Shown here: piece after piece, positions 7,029 through 13,231 of the stretch
Layout: the number at the start of each line of letters is the position of its first letter
Position numbering within the stretch: position 1 is the stretch's first letter
Assembly (NCBI GenBank): GCA_947086925.1
Contig: CAMUAL010000032.1
Coordinates: 1-17,299, forward strand
Origin: an uncultured Clostridia bacterium
Lineage (GTDB): Bacteria; Bacillota; Clostridia; Christensenellales; Pumilibacteraceae
Direction: 5' to 3'
DNA length: 17,299 nt
Program-made: the position numbers and the translations under genes
The notes under the pieces: generated by a model
Database searches by the model: none
Seen by the model: the letters and a program-made list of their open reading frames with translations, nothing else
What the model was told of the DNA's origin: nothing

Positions 7029-7877
7029 ATGAAAGTAGGGATTTTCACCAACATTCATAAAGATAAAGAGCTTGTCGTAACGCGCCAACTGCTTAACAGC
7101 TTGGCTTCTTGCGGCATTTTTTGCTGTGTCCACGAAAATTTAAAGGACAAAATCGGGAACGTAGAACTGTTTTCGGAAACTGCGAACACCGATTTGGATA
7201 TGCTTCTTACAATAGGCGGCGACGGCACAATGCTCAGCATTTCAAAGTGGGGAGCGATTAAGCACATTCCCGTGCTGGGCGTTAATTTGGGCAAACTCGG
7301 ATTTTTGACGGAAGCGGAGCCGGACGGATTCGATGCGCTGGCAAAAGATATTTCCGACGGAAATTATTCGGTGGAAAAGCGCACTATGCTTTGTGCGAAT
7401 TTATCCGACAGAAAATTTTACGCGCTCAACGAGATTGTCATAGCAAGGCGCAACGTGTCTAAAATGATTATGATTAAAGTGGATATAGGCGGCGCACCCG
7501 TCGACAAATATTATTGCGACGGATTTATAGTCTGCACTCCGACAGGCTCAACCGCATATTCGCTCAGTGCGGGCGGCCCTGTTATAAGTCCTACCGCAAA
7601 CGTGTTTTCGCTTACTCCCGTAAATTCTCATTCAATGCACTCGCGGCCCATAGTAATAGGCGATGACGAGCATATAGGGATAACGCTCGAAGCCAGAGCC
7701 GACGACGCAATGGTAATAGCGGACGGCAAGAACGTATGCGTTCTGCCCGAAAAGCAGACTATTCAGATTTACAAGGCGGCAAAAAAAGCACTTTTCGTGC
7801 GGTTGAACAGAAAAGGTTTTTATTCGCGATTACTTAAAAAGCTCAACACGTGGAGCATAACGCCGGAGGAGACGTAA
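7029..7877 (+). CDS. nadK: NAD kinase
   Basis: This encodes 282 residues. It phosphorylates NAD to NADP. The signature GGDGT (63-67), NLGKLGFL, the NE motif in ALNEIVIAR and TPTGSTAYS (170-178) followed by LSAGGP are all present. I prefer ATG 7029, which begins MKVGIFTN, the usual N-terminal strand. The in-frame ATG at 7014 would add five residues, but it lies upstream of the -10 box of the promoter noted here. There is no ribosome binding site before either. In most Bacillota tlyA lies between dxs and nadK; it is absent here. argR begins on the base after the nadK stop. Confidence 0.96.
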   Translation: MKVGIFTNIHKDKELVVTRQLLNSLASCGIFCCVHENLKDKIGNVELFSETANTDLDMLLTIGGDGTMLSISKWGAIKHIPVLGVNLGKLGFLTEAEPDGFDALAKDISDGNYSVEKRTMLCANLSDRKFYALNEIVIARRNVSKMIMIKVDIGGAPVDKYYCDGFIVCTPTGSTAYSLSAGGPVISPTANVFSLTPVNSHSMHSRPIVIGDDEHIGITLEARADDAMVIADGKNVCVLPEKQTIQIYKAAKKALFVRLNRKGFYSRLLKKLNTWSITPEET

Positions 7878-8330
7878 ATGACACGCAATGCAAGACAGGT
7901 TAAAATTTTAGAGCTTATTAACGAGCAATCGGTTGAAACGCAAGACGATTTGGCGCGTCTTCTCAAAAATGCGGGCTTTAACGCTACGCAGGCAACAATA
8001 TCACGCGACATTAAAGAACTCGGAATCGTAAAGGTATCGATAGACGGCAAACGACAGAAATACGTGCGCGAGTTCGGCGACAGAAACGTATCCAACAAGC
8101 TTGTAAATATTTTCAAGCATTCCGTTATTTCCATTACTTATGCGGTAAATATAATCGTAATTAAAACCATGTCGGGAAGCGCGAATATAGCGGGCATGAT
8201 GCTCGACAGACTCGAAGACCCCGATATTCTCGGCTGTGTGGCGGGTGACGATACCGTAATGGCGGTAACTAAAAGCGAGAGCGTTGCGCAGAAAATAAGC
8301 GAATCGCTTTCCGGATTTTTGGAGCGGTAA
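7878..8330 (+). CDS. argR: Arginine repressor ArgR
   Basis: This encodes 150 residues, standard length. The N-terminal winged helix-turn-helix (about 1-70) carries ETQDDLARLL and the recognition segment TQATISRDIKELG (S42, R43 of the SR motif). The C-terminal arginine-binding and hexamerisation domain has IKTMSGSANIAGMMLD and the GDD motif (G123, D124, D125) that contacts arginine. With arginine it represses biosynthesis and activates catabolism genes, and its link to recN and nadK is conserved in Bacillota. No arginine gene is in the window. GGAGG at 7865-7869, inside the nadK end, is an ideal ribosome binding site, and the gene directly abuts nadK. Confidence 0.97.
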   Translation: MTRNARQVKILELINEQSVETQDDLARLLKNAGFNATQATISRDIKELGIVKVSIDGKRQKYVREFGDRNVSNKLVNIFKHSVISITYAVNIIVIKTMSGSANIAGMMLDRLEDPDILGCVAGDDTVMAVTKSESVAQKISESLSGFLER

Positions 8331-8334
8331 AATT

Positions 8335-10038
8335 ATGCTTACGAGTTTAAAAGTGCGCAATCTTGCGCTAATAGAATCGCTCGAACTCGAACCGTGTGCA
8401 AAGCTTAATATATTAAGCGGCGAAACGGGAGCGGGAAAGTCGATAATAGTAGACGGAATCATGCTGTTGCTCGGAGCAAGGTATGATAAGTCGCTTTTGC
8501 GCTACGGTGCGGAGAGCGGATTGGTTGAGGGCGTATTCGATACCACCGACCGAGCACGCGAAGTTATGACGGAACTCGGAATAGGCACGGAGGACGAGTG
8601 CATTATTATTGCCCGCAGATTTTTTGCCGACGGTAAAAACGAGATTCGCATAAACGGCAGAGCCGCAACAACAAGCATGTTAAAACAGCTTATGGCTACG
8701 CTTGTGGATATTTACGGTCAAAACGAGTATCAATCGCTCATGAAGGCGGGCGAACATTTGCGCATACTCGATTATTATGTGCGCAAAAAGTTAAAAAGCG
8801 TTCGCGACGGATACGTAAACTTCTATTCCGAATACAAAGATACGGTTTATAAATTGAGTAAAATAGGCGACGCAAGCGAGCGTGAACGCGAAATCGACTT
8901 GTTGCGCTTTCAGATTGACGAAATTAACAATGCAGCAACATACGAAAACGAGGAAGACGAACTTATAGAAAGACGCAACGTGATAACTTCGGCGGAAAAG
9001 ATTTATGCGGCTTTGGGACATGCCGCCGAAGCACTCGGAAGCCGAGAGGAAGGAGCGGCAACCGACGCCGTGGGCGAGGCAATGCGCGAGCTGAGTTCCG
9101 TATCCGCACTTAAAAATACTTTCAACGAGCTTTACGACAGACTTTACACGCTGAGCATAGAACTCGGCGACATTTGCGACGGCATAAACGACGAGCTTGA
9201 CAACCTGCATTTCGACATGAACGAGCTTGACGATTTGGAAAAGCGGCTCGGTTTTGTCCGCGCTTTGAAGCGCAAATACGGCTCGTACAAAGATATGCTT
9301 GCGTTTAAGGTGACGTCCGAAAAGCGGCTTGAATTTTTGGAAAATGCCGACGAGCATTATTCCGAACTTTCTCTTAAAAAGAAAACAGCTTTACATAAGC
9401 TTTATAATGCGGCGCAAGAAATGCACGAAATCCGTGTTGCGGGTGCCGTCGAATTTGAAAATAAAATAAAATCGGAACTCGGAGAGCTCGGAATGGAAAA
9501 TGCCGACTTTAAAATCGAAATATCCGAGTTTCCGCAGGAGTCGGAATTTGAAGGGCGTTTCGGCATGAACGGAGCCGATACGGCGGAATTTTATCTTTCG
9601 CCTAACGCGGGACAACCGCTGAAACCTCTTATAAAAATAATATCCGGCGGTGAAATGTCGCGTTTTATGCTTGCTCTCAAAGTTATATCGAACGAAACCG
9701 ATGATATTCCCACAATGATTTTTGACGAAATCGATGCGGGAATAAGCGGAATAACCGGACGTGTCGTTGCCAAAAAGCTTGCGTCCATTTCGCGCAGACA
9801 TCAGGTATTGTGCGTGACACACCTTGCGCAAATAGCGGCAATGGCGGACAGTCATTTTTATATAAGCAAGCATACGCTTAACAATTCCACCGTAACAAAC
9901 GTAAACGAACTCGACGAGCGCGGAATGATTAACGAGGTTTCAAGACTTTCCGGCGGACAGGGGATAAGCGATAAATCCGACGGCAATGCCGAAACAATGA
10001 AAAAGTGGAGTACCGACTATAAAGATTCATTAAGTTAA
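8335..10038 (+). CDS. recN: DNA repair protein RecN
   Basis: This encodes 567 residues, full length. It is an SMC-like ATPase acting early at double-strand breaks. Walker A is GETGAGKS (29-36); DIYGQNEYQSLM follows the N-terminal head. A long central coiled coil separates it from the C-terminal head, with the ABC signature ISGGEMSR (about 436-443), Walker B MIFDEIDAGISG (D464 and E465) and VLCVTHLAQIAAMAD with its switch histidine. All ATPase elements look intact. GGAG at 8321-8324 is the likely ribosome binding site, and the gene starts four bases after argR. A strong terminator follows, closing the nusB-to-recN run. Confidence 0.97.
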   Translation: MLTSLKVRNLALIESLELEPCAKLNILSGETGAGKSIIVDGIMLLLGARYDKSLLRYGAESGLVEGVFDTTDRAREVMTELGIGTEDECIIIARRFFADGKNEIRINGRAATTSMLKQLMATLVDIYGQNEYQSLMKAGEHLRILDYYVRKKLKSVRDGYVNFYSEYKDTVYKLSKIGDASEREREIDLLRFQIDEINNAATYENEEDELIERRNVITSAEKIYAALGHAAEALGSREEGAATDAVGEAMRELSSVSALKNTFNELYDRLYTLSIELGDICDGINDELDNLHFDMNELDDLEKRLGFVRALKRKYGSYKDMLAFKVTSEKRLEFLENADEHYSELSLKKKTALHKLYNAAQEMHEIRVAGAVEFENKIKSELGELGMENADFKIEISEFPQESEFEGRFGMNGADTAEFYLSPNAGQPLKPLIKIISGGEMSRFMLALKVISNETDDIPTMIFDEIDAGISGITGRVVAKKLASISRRHQVLCVTHLAQIAAMADSHFYISKHTLNNSTVTNVNELDERGMINEVSRLSGGQGISDKSDGNAETMKKWSTDYKDSLS

Positions 10039-10054
10039 ATATAACGGTTACAAT

Positions 10055-10092
10055 AAAAACGGCTTTATTCGTATGAATAGAGCCGTTTTTTT
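10055..10092 (+). terminator. Intrinsic terminator after recN
   Basis: A 12-base-pair stem (10059-10070 with 10075-10086, one G-U pair) closes a GTAT loop. It is preceded by an A-run (10055-10059) and followed by a T-run to 10092. The A- and T-runs could extend the stem. Confidence 0.93.
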
Positions 10093-10128
10093 GAATATTG
10101 CAAAAAGCATATAGGTAAACTATACATT

Positions 10129-11148
10129 ATGACTGAAAATACATTTAAGAAAAATTACCGTATCGCGGCAATAGCTTTGTTTTTGTTTTTCATATTTAAC
10201 TTTAATTACGGATTTACCGCCCAATCCGTAAACGGAGATACCGACCGTTTTGTATATTTGGGCGGTTTTTCGGTAGGTTTGGTGCTTAAACCCAAAGGGG
10301 TTGTTGTGGTCGGAAGCGCGCCTATCGAAACCGAACTCGGCAGTGTAATCGCCTCGTCGCCTTTGCAGGCAGGCGATATTATAGAGAGCATAAACGGCAA
10401 CGAAATCTTTTCGGCAAACGATATTCGCAATGTGTTGTGCGGCATAACCGAAATGACTGCGGAAGTGGGCGTTACAAGAGGAACGGCTCACATAAAAATA
10501 AAATTGAACCTGATTAACGAGGATTTGACGGGCGAAAAACGGCTCGGACTGAGAATACGCGAAAACGTAGCGGGAATAGGCACCGTTACTTACGTTAAAG
10601 AGGACGGCACGTTCGGTTGCTTGGGACACCCCATACTTTTGGATAACGGCGCACCCGCGCCGTGCTTCGGCGGCAATTCGTTCGAATGTAAAATAATAGG
10701 CTACAATAAAGGCGTAAGGGGCAGAGCGGGTGAACTTAAAGGTGCTATAAATGCAAATAATTCTACCGGAACGATATATAAAAACTGTAAAAGCGGTATA
10801 TACGGAAAGTTCGATTCTTTTACGGGAGAAAATCCGGTTTGCGTTGCATCCAGGCACGATGTATGCTCGGGCAAAGCGGAGATATTATCGTCTGTGGACG
10901 GCAGTACGCAAGCCTATGCGGCTGAGATTATTAAAACATTTCCTCAGAACTCCGTTTCCGACAAAAGTATGATAATCCGAATAACCGACAAACGTCTGCT
11001 CGGCACAACGGGCGGCATAGTGCAGGGCATGAGCGGCAGTCCGATAATTCAAAATAACAAGCTTGTGGGCTGTGTAACGCATGTTTTTGTTTCAGACCCT
11101 ACAAAGGGATACGGAATTTACGCGGATTGGATGTTACAAAATAAGTAG
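10129..11148 (+). CDS. spoIVB: SpoIVB signalling serine peptidase
   Basis: This encodes 339 residues, shorter than the roughly 400-430 usual in Bacillus. An N-terminal membrane or signal segment (about 11-32) is followed by a short linker, a PDZ domain (about 50-125, with LQAGDIIESINGNEI) and the SA clan peptidase domain. The catalytic triad is visible: H167 in FGCLGHPI, D287 in RITDKRLL and S302 in QGMSGSPI. The 15-residue Asp-Ser spacing equals that of B. subtilis D363 and S378. SpoIVB is made in the forespore, secreted into the intermembrane space and cleaves SpoIVFA, releasing processing of pro-sigma-K. In spore-formers it normally lies between recN and spo0A; recN is here but spo0A is not. 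The ribosome binding site is weak. Confidence 0.96.
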   Translation: MTENTFKKNYRIAAIALFLFFIFNFNYGFTAQSVNGDTDRFVYLGGFSVGLVLKPKGVVVVGSAPIETELGSVIASSPLQAGDIIESINGNEIFSANDIRNVLCGITEMTAEVGVTRGTAHIKIKLNLINEDLTGEKRLGLRIRENVAGIGTVTYVKEDGTFGCLGHPILLDNGAPAPCFGGNSFECKIIGYNKGVRGRAGELKGAINANNSTGTIYKNCKSGIYGKFDSFTGENPVCVASRHDVCSGKAEILSSVDGSTQAYAAEIIKTFPQNSVSDKSMIIRITDKRLLGTTGGIVQGMSGSPIIQNNKLVGCVTHVFVSDPTKGYGIYADWMLQNK

Positions 11149-11168
11149 TATGCATGACATAGTATAAG

Positions 11169-11210
11169 AATTTCGGCATATTTTGTCAAATTTCGGTATA
11201 TATTATACCG
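11169..11210 (+). repeat. Direct repeat and inverted repeat before the SpoIIM-like gene
   Basis: AATTTCGGCATA (11169-11180) and AATTTCGGTATA (11189-11200) are copies with one mismatch, 20 bases (about two helical turns) apart. The second copy overlaps a perfect inverted repeat, CGGTATA (11194-11200) and TATACCG (11204-11210) around TAT, which ends at the base before the ATG. They could be an operator or part of a promoter. Confidence 0.6.
11176..11204 (+). promoter_or_regulatory. Candidate sigma-E promoter of the SpoIIM-like gene
   Basis: GCATATT at 11176-11182 fully fits the sigma-E -35 pattern KMATATT. TATATATT at 11197-11204 matches 6 of 8 positions of CATACAHT, with 14 bases between. Sigma-E drives spoIIM in B. 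subtilis. AT-rich DNA makes chance matches easy, so this is a suggestion only. Confidence 0.4.
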
Positions 11211-11825
11211 ATGCTAAATCCGAAAGTATATAATTCAATATGTTGCTTCCGCGAATTTGTTGCCAAAAACACAGCAAAATTTCTTGCAATAGGCATAGTA
11301 TGTTTGCTCGGAATTATAATGGGAGTACGCGGGGGAATAGTTATAACCGATGCAAGCGGTTATATGTTGGCTCACCCCACCGACGTATTTTTGCTGATAA
11401 TCAGACAAAAGTCTGTGTTCGGTTGCTTTTTCTCCGATTTAATCACTTACGCAATAATCGTCATTATGCTTACGTGCTGTGCACTGAATTATTTTACGTC
11501 ATACCTGTGCTTTATAATTATATTTTTCCGCTCGTACCTGTTTTCACTGCATATGGCTTTATACATAATAATTTTCAAATTTACCGCACTGCCGCTGATA
11601 TTGCTTTGTCTTGCTCCGTGCTTTATTTTCAGTACATTTGTTTTTGCGGTAATGTCGGTTATGTCGCTTAACAGAGCAAAAGAGGTGCGCCTGTACGGAT
11701 GTAGCCGCAATAGCACATTTATTATACATGTAAAAAATATGGCTTTGCCGTGTATTGTGTTAGGCATACTACTTATTATATCTTCCGTTTTGCTGTATTT
11801 TCTTGCCCTCGGTATAATTTTATAG
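11211..11825 (+). CDS. Five-helix membrane protein, probable divergent SpoIIM
   Basis: This encodes 204 residues and is strongly hydrophobic, with membrane helices at about 24-45, 76-97, 98-120, 126-151 and 178-203. It is rich in cysteine (11 residues). No known catalytic motif is visible. Length (SpoIIM is about 200-215 residues), five-helix topology, LLGIIMGV in the first helix and position between spoIVB and dacF all fit SpoIIM, which in many Clostridia lies between these genes with others in between. SpoIIM holds SpoIID and SpoIIP in the complex that degrades septal peptidoglycan during engulfment. The sequence match is weak, so the name rests on context. No ribosome binding site precedes ATG 11211; a perfect inverted repeat does. 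A shorter frame at 11240-11671 in the same region is a shadow. Confidence 0.72.
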   Translation: MLNPKVYNSICCFREFVAKNTAKFLAIGIVCLLGIIMGVRGGIVITDASGYMLAHPTDVFLLIIRQKSVFGCFFSDLITYAIIVIMLTCCALNYFTSYLCFIIIFFRSYLFSLHMALYIIIFKFTALPLILLCLAPCFIFSTFVFAVMSVMSLNRAKEVRLYGCSRNSTFIIHVKNMALPCIVLGILLIISSVLLYFLALGIIL

Positions 11826-11841
11826 TTTATAATTCATACTT
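11812..11841 (+). promoter_or_regulatory. Candidate forespore (sigma-G/sigma-F) promoter of dacF
   Basis: GTATA at 11812-11816 fits the forespore -35 pattern GHATR, and CATACTT at 11835-11841 matches 6 of 7 positions of the sigma-G -10 pattern CATNHTA, with 18 bases between. A start near 11848 would leave room for GGAGG at 11852-11856. B. subtilis dacF is known to be forespore-expressed, which fits. The boxes overlap the end of the preceding gene. Confidence 0.5.
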
Positions 11842-11862
11842 AATTTAAAACGGAGGATGCAA

Positions 11863-13026
11863 ATGAAAAAGAAACTTTTAATTGTGTTTATTACTTTGTG
11901 TTTGACGGTTGCGGCAATAAGCGGAACGATTATATCGGCATATGCGGATTCGACGGAAACCGGTCTTAACATAAACGCAAAGTCGGCCCTTTTAATGGAT
12001 TACGACACTGGCACGGTAGTGTTTTCGAAAAACGAGCGCGAGCACATGCCGATAGCAAGCATGGTAAAAATAATGACTCTTTTGCTTGTTATGGAAGAAA
12101 TCGACCAAGGAAGACTATCGGTTGAAGAAACGGTTTGCGCAAGCGAGAACGCCGCATCCATGGGAGGGTCGCAGGCATTTTTGGACGCTCACAGCGATTA
12201 TGCGGTAAATGAGCTTATTAAAAGTATCGTGGTCGGCTCGGCCAACGATTCGTGCGTTGCGCTTGCGGAACATATCTGCGGCAACGTGGATTCGTTTGTT
12301 GTTAAAATGAACGAAAAAGCAAAAGCCCTCGGCATGGAAGATACCTACTTTGTGAACTGCACCGGACTTCCCGCGGCGGGGCAATATTGCTGTGCGCACG
12401 ACGTTGCGTTAATGACGAGAGAACTCATTTCGCACGAGCGGTTTTTCGATTATTCGAAAATATGGATGTTTGATTTTGCGCACCCAAGCGGCAGAACAAC
12501 ACAGCTTTCCAATACAAATAAGCTTATAAGGGCATACGAAGGTTGTGAAGGCGGCAAAACGGGATTTACAAACGAGGCAAAATACTGCTTATCCGCAACT
12601 GCAAAGCGCGGTAACACACGCCTTATTAGCGTTGTATGCGGTGCGGAATCTTCAAAAGTGCGCAATGCTCAAAATGCGGCATTGTTTAATTACGGGTTTG
12701 CAAATTACGAAACGAAACAACTTGTTGCGGGAGGAATTCCTTTGCAAGACGATATTAAAGTTTCGGGCGGCAAAGAAGATTTTATTAAAGCGGTACCCGC
12801 AGAGGACAGATTCGTATTCGTTAAGAAAGGCGAAAGCGTATCCGCCGAAAGCGTTGTTCATGTCGGCGAAGTATGCGCTCCCGTAAAGAAAGGCGACGAA
12901 ATAGGTGTTTTAAAAGTAACGGGCGGCGACGGAGCCGTTTTGTGCGAAGTTCCGTTAATCAGCGACCGCGAAGTTAAAAAATCGACATACCTCGATATTG
13001 TCGACGATTTCATAGCAATGTGGTAA
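11863..13026 (+). CDS. dacF: D-alanyl-D-alanine carboxypeptidase, DacF-type
   Basis: This encodes 387 residues. ATG 11863 is chosen because GGAGG (11852-11856) lies six bases upstream; an in-frame ATG at 11857 directly abuts it. A signal peptide (1-28, cleavage after AYA) precedes a penicillin-binding transpeptidase-like domain with all three active-site motifs: SMVK (S66-K69), SAN (126-128) and KTG (232-234). A PBP5-type C-terminal beta domain covers about 280-365. It removes the terminal D-Ala of peptidoglycan stem peptides outside the membrane. DacF limits cross-linking of spore peptidoglycan; the sporulation neighbours and forespore-like promoter favour DacF over a vegetative paralogue. 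Usually dacF precedes spoIIAA-spoIIAB-sigF, but here a terminator follows. No clear C-terminal amphipathic anchor is seen. Confidence 0.92.
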   Translation: MKKKLLIVFITLCLTVAAISGTIISAYADSTETGLNINAKSALLMDYDTGTVVFSKNEREHMPIASMVKIMTLLLVMEEIDQGRLSVEETVCASENAASMGGSQAFLDAHSDYAVNELIKSIVVGSANDSCVALAEHICGNVDSFVVKMNEKAKALGMEDTYFVNCTGLPAAGQYCCAHDVALMTRELISHERFFDYSKIWMFDFAHPSGRTTQLSNTNKLIRAYEGCEGGKTGFTNEAKYCLSATAKRGNTRLISVVCGAESSKVRNAQNAALFNYGFANYETKQLVAGGIPLQDDIKVSGGKEDFIKAVPAEDRFVFVKKGESVSAESVVHVGEVCAPVKKGDEIGVLKVTGGDGAVLCEVPLISDREVKKSTYLDIVDDFIAMW

Positions 13027-13075
13027 TTTCCCTTACGCCAAAATGCGTAAAGCGTTAAGTCAAGCGCAAATGTTC

Positions 13076-13106
13076 AAAAGACGCGCCCGTAGCAGGCGCG
13101 TCTTTT
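13076..13106 (+). terminator. Strong intrinsic terminator after dacF
   Basis: A perfect 12-base-pair stem (13076-13087 with 13095-13106) has a GC-rich core, a seven-base loop, and an A-run and T-run at its ends. The symmetric A and T runs mean it could also act on the opposite strand. Confidence 0.92.
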
Positions 13107-13110
13107 CGTT

Positions 13111-13125
13111 ATTATGTTACATAAT
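13111..13125. repeat. 15-base palindrome upstream of lysA
   Basis: ATTATGT (13111-13117) and ACATAAT (13119-13125) form perfect 7-base arms around one base. A further copy of ATTATGT is at 13155-13161. It lies 50-60 bases upstream of the lysA -35 box, so a regulator-binding site is possible. Chance is also possible in such AT-rich DNA. The rest of 13107-13174 shows nothing recognisable. Confidence 0.5.
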
Positions 13126-13174
13126 TACTTATAAGAGTATATTTAATGCGTGCTATTATGTGTATCGCAAACAT

Positions 13175-13203
13175 TTGACTTAAAAGCAATAAAATGTTAT
13201 TAT
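13175..13203 (+). promoter_or_regulatory. Sigma-A promoter of lysA
   Basis: TTGACT (13175-13180) and TATTAT (13198-13203) are 17 bases apart, with an extended -10 TGT at 13195-13197. A start near 13210 gives a leader of about 22 bases containing AAGGA at 13221-13225. The leader is far too short for a lysine riboswitch. Confidence 0.82.
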
Positions 13204-13231
13204 GGTATCATTCTGTAACTAAGGATTTGCA

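Noticed and set aside
10066..10079. TATTCGTATGAATA as an ArgR operator
   Set aside because: It is the inner part of the recN terminator stem, and the order of half-sites does not match an ARG box (TGAAT then ATTCA).
10120..10857. Antisense frame of 245 codons opposite spoIVB
   Set aside because: Same reasoning: the sense SpoIVB is complete with its catalytic triad, and the antisense translation looks like a codon-bias shadow.
13033..13050. TTACGC/GCGTAA hairpin after dacF
   Set aside because: It has only six pairs and no T-run, and the stronger terminator lies directly downstream.
13204..13231. Lysine riboswitch before lysA
   Set aside because: The leader from the predicted start is about 22 bases, far too short for the aptamer, and no such fold is seen upstream.
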